From positions 213,000 through 276,999 of the forward strand of contig CAZTOW010000008.1 in assembly GCA_964615375.1 (NCBI GenBank): 64,000 nucleotides of DNA. Direction: 5' to 3'. The stretch comes from CAZKWG01 sp964615375 (GTDB lineage Bacteria; Myxococcota_A; UBA796; CAZKWG01). The notes below the pieces were generated by a model. That model had not been told where the DNA came from, ran no database searches, and saw only the letters and a list, made by a program, of their open reading frames with translations. How positions within the stretch are numbered: the stretch's first letter is position 1; each line of letters opens with the position of its first letter. Positions 15,200 to 23,217 of this stretch are shown piece after piece. The position numbers were made by a program, and so were the translations under genes.

Positions 15200-18076
15200 T
15201 CAGGAGGCGCCCTTCTCCTCAGGCTCATCCACCTCGTCCGGCAGGACCAGCGCGAAGGGATCGACCCGCCAGAGGTCGCCCGTGGCCGCGAGCGCGTCGA
15301 TGCGCCGGTTCACCTCCTCGGCCACCTCGACGACCTCCACGGGCGCGTCCACGATCTCGCCCAGGCGCTGGCGAAGGGCGACGACGATGGGCTCCATCCG
15401 GGCGCCCGCGGGGGTGGACTCCAGGAGCTCGAGGGTCTCGCGGACGAGACCGGCGGCGGCGAGGCGGAGGGCGATGCGCTCGGACCAGCGGGTGTTCTTC
15501 TCGAGGAACGAGGGGTCGAGCAGGAGTTGCCGCGTGGGTTCCAACGCGGCTCGAGGTCCAGAGGTCGCGCCGAGGATGTGAACGCGGAGGCCGCGCGTCC
15601 TGTTGCTGGAGAGCTCATGCCCCAGGAACTCCAACGCGGGAGACCAGACGCGCGGCGGCCCCTTCACGAACAGCAGCCCGACGAGCACAGTCCGGGTGCG
15701 CTCATCGAGCGTCCTATGCTCAATGAGTTCACCTACCACCGTGTCGAGGCCATCGGGAGCGCTCTCCAGTACCAACTCCAGACGCACCTTCCAAACCAGC
15801 CATTCGGACGGGCTCAAGCGAGTCGCCTCAGCCATCGCGGACAACGCAGCCGCCCTGTCTCCAAGGTCTTGGAGCACCAGGGCCTTCAGAAGTCTGCCCA
15901 GACCCCAGGCGGGAGCCATCTCGAGTACCCGATCGGCGACCTCCATGGCTTCCTGCAGTCTCCCTTGTGCTGTAAGAGCGCCACCCAGCGACAGCCAGGC
16001 TCCTACGGATCTCGGAAACCTCTGGGTAATCCATAGAAAGCGTTGAAGCTCATGCTCGCCGGGCGCACCGGATGACATCAAACGCACAGCCTCCCCGAGC
16101 ACCTCACCAAATCCAGCATCCTCCTCTTCCGGTCGTGTGTCTCCCAGGCGCGATTCGCAGGCAGAAAATCGGCGCTCAGCCTCCTCCCTTGCGCCACATC
16201 TCGCGAGACACAGGATCAGGTGAGCCTCGAGCTCCAGGTCCACCTCACCGCTCTCCTGAAGGCCCTGAAGGAGGACCAGCGCGCGCTGGTTTGCATCTGG
16301 CCTGTTCATGCGCAACAAGGTGAGCGCGGTCTCTCGTCGAATCTGCGGGTTCTCCGGCTCACGCTTCAACGCGACGGCCAGGATGTTCAACGCATCCACG
16401 GGTCGCCCCAGGTCCCGCATGAGGCGCGCAACGACCGGACCCATCATGGTCGAAACCGACTCCTGTGTCGCCGCCCGGACCAGGCAGGCATGTCCACTCT
16501 CCCGCCTCTCGGCGGCGAGCAGAACCATCATCGCCACGATGAGGTGTTGAAAGGCCGCCCCGGGATGCTTCGCGATCTCCTCCGCCAACACCACCTTCGC
16601 CTCGCGCCCCCGCTTCGGCAGACTCGGGACCATCCCCCCACCTGACACCTTGAATGGCCCCAACGCCTCCGCCGCCTCATCCAGCCACGCCGCCCCGTCC
16701 TCCCGCCGCAACAGCTGCACCAGGACCTCCGGGCTCTTCAGCGCCTTCCTCATCCCGGCCGGCCCCTCCTTCGCCAGCAGCTCCCGCGGCATCCCCTCCA
16801 CGATCTGCTTCAAGATCTCCTCGTCCCTCCGGTGCTCCCGCAGGAACTCGCCCAGCACGCCGAGGTGGACCCCCCTCCCCTCGTCCTCCATCTCGGACGC
16901 CTCGCCCGCGATCCGCAGCAGCAGCTCCGGCCGCCGCGCCGGCTCGAAGAGGTGCCGGATGAAGTCCACCAGGGCTCGAACCCGCGCCTCTCCTGCTCCC
17001 CGGCGACGCATGAGGTAGTAGATGTTGTACAGGCGCTCCGACACCTGGTAGTAGTTGTTCTTCCCTTGCACGCGCGCCACGCTGATCCGGCCCTGGCGCA
17101 GCAGGCGCTGCAGGTTCGAGCTGGTCTCGTTCACCGGCAGGCGCGCGGACTCCGCGATCACCCTGGCCGGCGCAGGCTTCCAGATCTCGGCCAGCGCCAG
17201 GAAGACCCTCCGCATCTGGCCGTGCAGCGACTCGATGTTGTGTCGGAAGTAGTCCGTGTGATCGTCGATCAGCTCGTCGAGCTCCCCCAGCAGCTCCGAG
17301 AGCCCGCGCCCTCGCGCGAAGCTGGCCAGGATGACGACCATGCGCGGGTTCCCGCCGCAGAGGATCCGTACGGCCTTGGCCCGGCGCGTGCCGATGCGGG
17401 CGCCGGTGACCGAGGCCCACACGCGGTCGCACTCGCGGGCGTCCAGCGGGGGGATCTCCACGCGCCGGAAGAGGTCGAACATCGCCTGATCGGGCTGGTC
17501 GATCCCCTCGAAGCGGTGCACCGCGGTGGCCAGGAGCATGATCCGGGGCTCTCCCAGCAGCGTGGCGCGAAGGGCCCAGGCGTCGTCGGGCGGGACCTGC
17601 TCGCCGAGGAGCTGGTCGAGGTTCTCCACCACCAGCATGAGCCGCGTCTGGCGCTCGTCGGCGAAGTCCAGCAGGCACCCGAGCGCGCGGGCGGCGAGCC
17701 GTCGATCGTCGGTCTCGCGCTTCAGCTCCGCCCAGGTGCGCTCCCAGCGTGGGTCACCGGTCGCGTCGGCCAGGTGCAGCAGCGCCTCCAGCCAGAACTC
17801 CCCGACCGAGGCGACCTCGTAGCTCTCCTCCGCGTAGACGATGGGGAACCACCGCTGTGAGAGCTCGGGGTCCCGTCGGATCGCCGCGGCTGCGCGGAGC
17901 GCGAGGGTGGACTTTCCGAAGCCGCGGGGCCCGAGGACCAGCAGGTGCTGGTTGACCGGCCCGGTGTTCTCCCGGACCACGGACATCAGCGTCTCCAGCT
18001 CGTGCTGGCGCACCACGAAGCGCGCCACCAGCTCGTCCTCGGGCAGGAAGCCGGGGTTGTACTTCCGGGGCCTCAC
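15200..18076 (-). CDS. Large AAA/STAND-like ATPase with TPR-like C-terminal half
   Basis: 958 residues. GTG at 18076 overlaps the stop of the upstream ATPase gene (GTGA), so the two are coupled. The N-terminal third is a P-loop ATPase: Walker A GPRGFGKST at about residue 45, Walker B RLMLVVENLDQLL, then FRRVEIPPLDARE and a helix-turn-helix-like segment (PARVIAESARLPVNETSSNLQRLLRQGRI). The remainder is helical with repeats like TPRs (GRPVDALNILAVALKREPENPQI, GAWLSLGGALTAQGRLQEAMEVADRVLEMAPAWG). This is the layout of Orc/STAND-type switch ATPases used in signalling or defence. The partner is presumably the smaller ATPase upstream. A GTGTCAGG word resembling the repeats elsewhere falls inside the gene at 16640. 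Confidence 0.82.
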   Translation of the reverse strand: MRPRKYNPGFLPEDELVARFVVRQHELETLMSVVRENTGPVNQHLLVLGPRGFGKSTLALRAAAAIRRDPELSQRWFPIVYAEESYEVASVGEFWLEALLHLADATGDPRWERTWAELKRETDDRRLAARALGCLLDFADERQTRLMLVVENLDQLLGEQVPPDDAWALRATLLGEPRIMLLATAVHRFEGIDQPDQAMFDLFRRVEIPPLDARECDRVWASVTGARIGTRRAKAVRILCGGNPRMVVILASFARGRGLSELLGELDELIDDHTDYFRHNIESLHGQMRRVFLALAEIWKPAPARVIAESARLPVNETSSNLQRLLRQGRISVARVQGKNNYYQVSERLYNIYYLMRRRGAGEARVRALVDFIRHLFEPARRPELLLRIAGEASEMEDEGRGVHLGVLGEFLREHRRDEEILKQIVEGMPRELLAKEGPAGMRKALKSPEVLVQLLRREDGAAWLDEAAEALGPFKVSGGGMVPSLPKRGREAKVVLAEEIAKHPGAAFQHLIVAMMVLLAAERRESGHACLVRAATQESVSTMMGPVVARLMRDLGRPVDALNILAVALKREPENPQIRRETALTLLRMNRPDANQRALVLLQGLQESGEVDLELEAHLILCLARCGAREEAERRFSACESRLGDTRPEEEDAGFGEVLGEAVRLMSSGAPGEHELQRFLWITQRFPRSVGAWLSLGGALTAQGRLQEAMEVADRVLEMAPAWGLGRLLKALVLQDLGDRAAALSAMAEATRLSPSEWLVWKVRLELVLESAPDGLDTVVGELIEHRTLDERTRTVLVGLLFVKGPPRVWSPALEFLGHELSSNRTRGLRVHILGATSGPRAALEPTRQLLLDPSFLEKNTRWSERIALRLAAAGLVRETLELLESTPAGARMEPIVVALRQRLGEIVDAPVEVVEVAEEVNRRIDALAATGDLWRVDPFALVLPDEVDEPEEKGAS

Positions 18077-19338
18077 GCGACACCTCTCTGGGCGGCGGGG
18101 ACGTAGAACTCGCCGAAGCGCGCGCGCCACCAGTCGCGGAGCAGGCGCGAGACGAAGCGACGCAGCCCGTCCTCTCCGCGCTCCAGATAGCCGTCGTGCT
18201 CCAGCACCCCGAAGAGGTCGCGCAGCAGGAGCTGAGGATCCTCCCCGTGGCTCAGATCGTCTCGGGCGAGGGTGAGCGCCGCGGCGCTCGACAGCGCGCC
18301 GGTCACCGCCGCCTCGCTGAGCAGGTCCAGGGTGAGCGGGAGCGCGGACGCAGGCACCATCAGCCGCAGACGCTCCTCCATGTGGGCGAGCTCCGCGTGG
18401 CCGTGATTGGAGAGCAGGCGCGCGCGGTACACGCGCTGGACGTCCTCGCGCGAGATGTGGAGGCGCCCGTGACGACGCGCGTCCTCCTCCAGCTGAGAGA
18501 AGAAGAGCTGCACATGGTAGGGGATGCAGCTCCCCAGCCGCTCCGTCACCTCCAGGCGCGCGCCCTCCTCCAGGAAGATCCCTCGACTCCGCGCGAGGGC
18601 CTCCAGCGCGGCCTGAGCGACCTCGGGTGACCACGGCCCCAGGGCCAGCGGGGTGTAGATGTTCAGGGCGCCGCTGAGCCCGACCTGGCGCGCGACCGGC
18701 TCCAGCCCGATGGAGCCCGTGACCACCACGCGGACGCGGCCGGTGTGCGCCAGGGCCCCCCGCCTCAGCCAGGACAGGAAACGATCGGCCTCCGCCCGCC
18801 CCTCGGCCTTGAGCTGCCCGCCCTCCCCGCGCAGGATGCGGACCAGGAGCACCGGGAGCTCGTCGAACATCAGCACCACGGGCTTCTGTGACTCCGCGAG
18901 GCAGGCCAGCAGCCGATCCCCCTTCGCCGCCCAGTCGCCGACGAGACCGTCCCGGAGGCGGATCTGCAGCGCGTCGCCCCCCATCGACTCCACGCCGCCC
19001 AGGACATTGGCGAAGACGCCCCGCACCCGCTCCCACAGCGCGAGATTCGGACGCGCGGCCAGGGCCAGGGACGTCACCGCGTCGCCCGGGTCCTTGCTGG
19101 CCTGAAGATCGACGTAGAGACAGGTGAAGCGCTCCGCCAGCTCGCGCTCCGCCTGCCTCAGCAGGCTCGTCTTCCCGATGCGGCGCTGCGCCACGAGGGA
19201 GACGTGGTCCCCCTGCTCCAGGAGCCGCACCAGCGTCGGGAGCTCGTGCTCACGGTCGAAGAAGTCCTCGCCAACCACATAGGGGCCAACACGGTTGCGG
19301 AGCGCGCTCGTCGTCAAGGCACACCTCTCGGCGGGCAT
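18073..19338 (-). CDS. AAA-type ATPase, partner of the large ATPase
   Basis: 421 residues from ATG at 19338 (GAGG 8 bases upstream). Matches the ATPase group with Walker A of the form RRIGKTSLL: FFDREHELPTLVRLLEQGDHVSLVAQRRIGKTSLLRQ, with the usual first Gly replaced (AQRR instead of GPRR). Walker B is PVVLMFDELPVLLV; the sensor region is RVVVTGSIGLEP. A C-terminal winged-helix-like part follows (LFGVLEHDGYLERGEDGLRRFVSRLLRDWWRARF). Such proteins pair with large STAND proteins or act alone; role unknown. Promoter region contains the 35-bp palindrome at 19384 and several GTTGCCA words. Confidence 0.83.
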   Translation of the reverse strand: MPAERCALTTSALRNRVGPYVVGEDFFDREHELPTLVRLLEQGDHVSLVAQRRIGKTSLLRQAERELAERFTCLYVDLQASKDPGDAVTSLALAARPNLALWERVRGVFANVLGGVESMGGDALQIRLRDGLVGDWAAKGDRLLACLAESQKPVVLMFDELPVLLVRILRGEGGQLKAEGRAEADRFLSWLRRGALAHTGRVRVVVTGSIGLEPVARQVGLSGALNIYTPLALGPWSPEVAQAALEALARSRGIFLEEGARLEVTERLGSCIPYHVQLFFSQLEEDARRHGRLHISREDVQRVYRARLLSNHGHAELAHMEERLRLMVPASALPLTLDLLSEAAVTGALSSAAALTLARDDLSHGEDPQLLLRDLFGVLEHDGYLERGEDGLRRFVSRLLRDWWRARFGEFYVPAAQRGVA

Positions 19339-19383
19339 GGCAACAACCTCGTTGCCAACATCTGCGTTGCCATCTCCGTATCG

Positions 19384-19418
19384 TGGCGACAAAATTGTTG
19401 CCAACAATTTTGTCGCCA
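19384..19418. promoter_or_regulatory. 35-bp perfect palindrome upstream of the ATPase operon
   Basis: Arms TGGCGACAAAATTGTT and AACAATTTTGTCGCCA are perfect complements over 16 bases with a 3-base centre (GCC). It is AT-rich compared with its surroundings. Further GTTGCCA/TGGCAAC words at 19336-19372 form a smaller dyad (GGCAACAACCTCGTTGCC) at the ATPase start codon. It lies between two divergent genes, so an operator is likely; a structured RNA is the alternative. Confidence 0.7.
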
Positions 19419-19473
19419 TCGATTCCCATACCCCGTCGCGCCACCCCACCCCCAGACAGGCTAAGATCCTCCC

Positions 19474-20301
19474 ATGACCGACGACCCAGCGCTCACCCCC
19501 GGCTACGACTTCCAGGGCGACGCCTTCGATCTCCGGGATCCCGGAGATCGCGACATCGTCTGCTTCATGCTCTCGCAGGCGCTCTATGGTGAGGCCACCG
19601 GCGTCTACTGCGGCAAGTCGCTCTACGCCGCGCAGAGCCTGGAGGCGGCGCGCTTCTACCTGCGCCAGGCCCGCCAGGAGCTGAACCACCTGGAGCTCTT
19701 CGCCGACGTCTTCCGCCTCCTCGAGATGCAGCCGCAGCCGGCCCACTGGGTGATCCGGCTCATGAGCGCGCACAACAACTACTACCCGCTCAAGGTCTTC
19801 CTGGAGCACGCCATCGGCGAAGGCCTGGTGCTGGACATCTTCAAGGACGTCCTGCTGCAGACGCTGCCCGACAGCCACCCCGCCGTGCCCGAGATCAAGA
19901 AGCGGCTGCGCGTGGTGGCGAAGGAGGAGATCGAGCACGTCGCCTGGGGCGAGAAGGAGACGAAGCGCCTGCTGGCGGAGCGGCCGGGCCTGCGCACGCC
20001 GATGTACGGGCTGCTGGAGATCCAGCTCTCGCTCCTGCCCTTCGTGGTGCGGGCCTTCGAGAGCCGGGTGAGCGGCCACCGCGTGCTCCGCCACCTGCCG
20101 CGCTTCATCGATCACGTCCGCGCCCGCGTCTGGAGCCAGGCCCAGGAGCTCGGCCTGGCCCCGGCCGAGCGCCCGGGGACGCTCCGACGCTGGGGGTCGA
20201 TGCTGTGGGGCGTGACCCTCTTCCTGCGCAGCCAGCTCGCCCGATCCGAGTCCAAGCTCGAGAAGATCTACCTCTCCGAGCTCGGCTTTCAGCGGCCATG
20301 A
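19474..20301 (+). CDS. Ferritin-like diiron protein
   Basis: 275 residues, all-helical, no signal peptide. Two ExxH pairs are visible: Glu in LYGEATGVYCGKSL with ARQELNHLELF, and Glu in LEHAIGEGLVLDIF with AKEEIEHVAWGEKE, forming the four-helix diiron site of the ferritin-like superfamily. The C-terminus has a long basic amphipathic region (WGSMLWGVTLFLRSQLARSESKLEK) and may touch the membrane. Enzymatic reaction cannot be inferred; some relatives are oxygenases. The stop overlaps the ATG of the next gene, a lipoprotein. Confidence 0.8.
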   Translation: MTDDPALTPGYDFQGDAFDLRDPGDRDIVCFMLSQALYGEATGVYCGKSLYAAQSLEAARFYLRQARQELNHLELFADVFRLLEMQPQPAHWVIRLMSAHNNYYPLKVFLEHAIGEGLVLDIFKDVLLQTLPDSHPAVPEIKKRLRVVAKEEIEHVAWGEKETKRLLAERPGLRTPMYGLLEIQLSLLPFVVRAFESRVSGHRVLRHLPRFIDHVRARVWSQAQELGLAPAERPGTLRRWGSMLWGVTLFLRSQLARSESKLEKIYLSELGFQRP

Positions 20302-21302
20302 GGCTCGGGATGGCCCCCTGGCTCGTGGGCGCGCTGCTGCTGGCCTGCGCGGGGAGCACGGGCGCGCGGCCCTCGGAGAGCGCGGGCCCGCGCAGCCAGG
20401 CGCCCGAGGGCTTCTGGGAACACTGGGGGGACGGCCAGGCCGAGCTCTCCGGCTACGCCCTCACCCAGGCCCGCTACGGCGAGCTGCGCCAGGGCGAGGC
20501 CGTGCTCATCTACGTGACCGAGACGTTCACGGACGCCCAGCGGGTGAAGTCGGACGGCGGCCACAAGGACGAGTACCCGGTGCTGAAGCTGAACGACAGC
20601 CGGCACTTCGGGACGGGCATCTACGACTACCGCACGATGACCAGCGCCTGGGTGCGGCTGGACGGGGGCGCGCCGCTGGGGCTGCCCGCGAAGATCAGCA
20701 CCTCGGTGCAGGAGTGGTGTGGCCACGCGTGGCTACAACTCCTGGTCGATCCGGGGCGCTACCGCCTCACCCAGCACAGCTACTTCGACGGGGAGGGCGA
20801 CCGCGCCGCCGAGGCGAAGGTGCCCGAGGGCGCGCTCTTCGGCGACGCGCTCCCGCTCCTGGTCCGCGGGCTGGCGGGGGAGCTGCTGGCGCCGGGGGCC
20901 TCGCGGACGGCGCCCTATCTGGGCACCCTGCTGGACGCGCGCCTCACCCACAAGGATCCGAGCTGGGGCCGCGCCACCCTCTCCCGCTCGGCCGCGACCG
21001 CCCCCGCGCCCGGCACGGAGACCCCGGCCTGGACCTGGGAGCTCACGGTCGAAGGCGGGCTCTCCACGCGCTGGTACGTGGAGGAGGCCGCCCCTCACCG
21101 CCTGCTGGGCTGGTCGCGCTCGGACGGCGAGGAGGCCCGCGTCCTCCGCACCCTGCGCACTGCCTACTGGACGCAGAACCACGAGGGCGACGAGCGCCTG
21201 CGCGCGGAGCTGGGCCTGGGGTCGGCCGTGAGCGCGAGGCCAGGGACGGATTCTCCGCCAGAGACGCCTGCCTCTACGAATTCCGCGCCAGCCGAACCCT
21301 GA
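20298..21302 (+). CDS. Lipoprotein of unknown function
   Basis: 334 residues beginning with a lipoprotein signal (MRLGMAPWLVGALLLACAGS). ATGA overlap with the ferritin-like gene. The mature part is mixed beta (GYALTQARYGELRQGEAVLIYVTETF, GHAWLQLLVDPGRYRLTQHSYFDGEGDRA, WTWELTVEGGLSTRWYVEEAAPHRLLGWSRSDGEEA), consistent with an outer-membrane-attached binding protein; the last part resembles proteins with a 'substrate in, conversion out' DUF3108-like beta fold only loosely. No named family. Linked to the diiron protein by translational coupling. Confidence 0.8.
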   Translation: MRLGMAPWLVGALLLACAGSTGARPSESAGPRSQAPEGFWEHWGDGQAELSGYALTQARYGELRQGEAVLIYVTETFTDAQRVKSDGGHKDEYPVLKLNDSRHFGTGIYDYRTMTSAWVRLDGGAPLGLPAKISTSVQEWCGHAWLQLLVDPGRYRLTQHSYFDGEGDRAAEAKVPEGALFGDALPLLVRGLAGELLAPGASRTAPYLGTLLDARLTHKDPSWGRATLSRSAATAPAPGTETPAWTWELTVEGGLSTRWYVEEAAPHRLLGWSRSDGEEARVLRTLRTAYWTQNHEGDERLRAELGLGSAVSARPGTDSPPETPASTNSAPAEP

Positions 21303-21366
21303 ACACACACACCGGGGCGCGAAGGGGCTATCCTCCGCCTGGGCGTCCCTACCCCCGAGGTGTGCC

Positions 21367-22317
21367 ATGTCCTTCCTCTTCGATCACGCCGAGCCCGAGC
21401 AGAGCCAGACGCCGGAACCTCAAGCCCAGGGTGGAGGCTTCGGGCTCCAGAACCTCATCGGGAACGCTGGCCTGATCGGGATGCTCCCCGGGCTGGGCGG
21501 GGGCGAGGACCACGGGCCCGAGGTCCACTGTGGCCACGATCACGGCCCCAGCACCACGCCCTCGGCGCCGGGGGGTACGGACTCCTGGTTCCCCTCCTTC
21601 GGGCAGATCGCGGGCGGCCTGCTGGGCGGCGCGCTGGGCGGCCCGCTGGGCGCCCTGGCTGGCGGCTGGCTGGGCGGGAAGATCGAGGAGGGCATCAAGG
21701 GCCTGTTCGGGCCGGGCACCCCGCAGGGCTCGGGCCTGGGCAAGGACGTGGACGACATCGTCAACAAGTCGCCCACGCTGAAGGCCAACATCGAGGCGCT
21801 CCAGAAGCAGGGCTACACGATCTCGTATGGCGAGAAGGGCAAGGGCACCTACGTCAACAAGGACGGCAAGTCCATCGTCATCGACGAGAACGAGAAGGGC
21901 AACCCGCTCAGCGTCGTGCAGTCGTTGGCCCACGAGAGCGGGCACGCGATGTACACCGCCGACCCCTACGTGGGCTTCGACGGCAAGACGCGCGACGAGT
22001 ACGTGGCCGCCAACGTCAACAGCAACCTGAAGGACGAGGGCGAGGCCACGATCATGAACCTGATCGTGCGCGAGGAGCTGATGAAGAACGACCCCAAGAT
22101 GGACATCGGGGTCGCGGGCGCGCAGGCCGAGAAGTACAAGGAGCTCTACGAGAAGAACAAGGACAAGATCTCCGATCCGGCCGAGCGCGACAAGCTGCGC
22201 CAGACCATCGGCGACGCCTTCGCCGACGGCGAGCACCCCAGCACGGACACGGGCAAGACCTATCGGCAGTACTACGCCAAGACCTACGAGGATCACTGGG
22301 ATAAGCATCACCCCTGA
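21367..22317 (+). CDS. Putative secreted effector with zinc-metallopeptidase domain
   Basis: 316 residues, no signal peptide. ATG with GAGG 6 bases upstream. N-terminal 60 residues are disordered and contain LQNLIGNAGLIGMLPG, similar to the short motif before toxins of contractile injection systems. A Gly/Ala-rich hydrophobic stretch follows (IAGGLLGGALGGPLGALAGGWLGG), which may insert in membranes. The C-terminal domain has HESGH in QSLAHESGHAMYTADPY and a downstream Glu region (DEGEATIMNLIVREEL), the HExxH-plus-Glu pattern of effector metallopeptidases that attack peptidoglycan or proteins. The adjacent lipoprotein looks like its immunity partner. Secretion route and target are inferred. 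Confidence 0.72.
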   Translation: MSFLFDHAEPEQSQTPEPQAQGGGFGLQNLIGNAGLIGMLPGLGGGEDHGPEVHCGHDHGPSTTPSAPGGTDSWFPSFGQIAGGLLGGALGGPLGALAGGWLGGKIEEGIKGLFGPGTPQGSGLGKDVDDIVNKSPTLKANIEALQKQGYTISYGEKGKGTYVNKDGKSIVIDENEKGNPLSVVQSLAHESGHAMYTADPYVGFDGKTRDEYVAANVNSNLKDEGEATIMNLIVREELMKNDPKMDIGVAGAQAEKYKELYEKNKDKISDPAERDKLRQTIGDAFADGEHPSTDTGKTYRQYYAKTYEDHWDKHHP

Positions 22318-22327
22318 GAGGTGATCC

Positions 22328-22858
22328 GTGCTGAGACCCCTCGTGCTCGCGCTCACGCTGACGCTCGGCCTCGGCCTCGCCAGCGGGTGCTCGTCTGCCG
22401 CCAACCCCGGAGCCAGCGCGCCCATGGACGCCGCCGCCCTCTTCGCCACGATCTCCTCGCTCAGCGCGCTGCGCCCCTTCACCGCCGCCGCCGTCTCCCG
22501 GATCACGGGCGCGAAGCTCAAGGACACGCCGCAGTCCAACCCGTATTTCACCGTGCAGCGCGCGGAGAAGGGCGCGGCGGGCGCCTTCGACGGCGTGGAG
22601 GTGCGGGAACCCACCGCCCAGAGCGCGGGAAAGGGCGGGATGATCCTGCTCACCCTCTCCGAGCCCTGTGTCCAGCGCGCGGAGGTGGGCGACCGCTTCG
22701 GGGCCATGGAGCCCACCAACCCCACGCCGCCCAGCCCGCACATGCCCCCCGACAGCCCGGTCTACGACACCTACCCGCAGCGCTGGGGCAAGCTGAAGCT
22801 GGGGTATCGGCCCTCGACCGGCTGCCTGGTCTCGGTGGTGATGGACGGCATCGGCTGA
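22328..22858 (+). CDS. Lipoprotein, candidate immunity protein for the preceding effector
   Basis: 176 residues from GTG at 22328, 10 bases after the effector stop, with GAGAGG placed correctly. Signal peptide ends LASGC (lipobox). Features: SNPYFTVQRAEKG, GGMILLTLSEPCV, and a late WGKLKLGYRPSTGCLVSVVMDG. A lipoprotein with a beta-rich body directly after a peptidase effector resembles periplasmic immunity proteins in effector-immunity pairs. This is inference from layout; it could be an unrelated surface lipoprotein. Confidence 0.7.
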   Translation: MLRPLVLALTLTLGLGLASGCSSAANPGASAPMDAAALFATISSLSALRPFTAAAVSRITGAKLKDTPQSNPYFTVQRAEKGAAGAFDGVEVREPTAQSAGKGGMILLTLSEPCVQRAEVGDRFGAMEPTNPTPPSPHMPPDSPVYDTYPQRWGKLKLGYRPSTGCLVSVVMDGIG

Positions 22859-22943
22859 GCCTGCTCGCCCGCTCTTTCGGTTCGAGCAACCCAAGCGCGC
22901 GCCCAGGGTAGACAGATCTCCCCGACCGTGCGATCCCTGGTCC

Positions 22944-23216
22944 ATGGCCACGGTAGAGTTCACCCGCAACCTGCTGCGCTTCTTCCCCAGCCTCGCGCCG
23001 GTGGAGGTGGACGCGGCCACGGTCGCCGAGCTGGTCGCGCGCCTGGAGTCCATGTACCCCGGGCTGCGCGCCTACCTGCTCGACGAGGCGGGGCGGCTGC
23101 GCAAGCACGTCAACATCTACGTGGACAGCGAGCCGGTCCTGGACCGGCAGGCGCTCGGGGACACGATCGGTCCCCAGACCCGGATCTACATCGCCCAGGC
23201 GCTCTCGGGAGGTTGA
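22944..23216 (+). CDS. MoaD/ThiS-like ubiquitin-fold sulfur carrier
   Basis: 90 residues of beta-grasp type ending in Gly-Gly (QALSGG), the C-terminal tail adenylated and thiocarboxylated in MoaD/ThiS proteins. The body fits: ATVEFTRNLLRFFP, VAELVARLESMYPGLRAYLLDEAGRLRKHVNIYVDSE. The following BNR-repeat gene starts 1 base after the stop. MoaD-like plus BNR pairs occur in other bacteria, so this is probably a dedicated carrier and not the molybdopterin synthase small subunit; no moa genes are nearby. Confidence 0.85.
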   Translation: MATVEFTRNLLRFFPSLAPVEVDAATVAELVARLESMYPGLRAYLLDEAGRLRKHVNIYVDSEPVLDRQALGDTIGPQTRIYIAQALSGG

Positions 23217-23217
23217 C

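Noticed and set aside
15200..19036. Upstream extension of the large ATPase frame to 19036
   Set aside because: The extra part is antisense/out-of-frame to the small ATPase; GTG at 18076 fits the overlap and homology.
18073..20115. Upstream extension of the small ATPase frame to 20115
   Set aside because: The additional 259 codons are antisense to the ferritin-like gene; the ATPase homology begins after the ATG at 19338.
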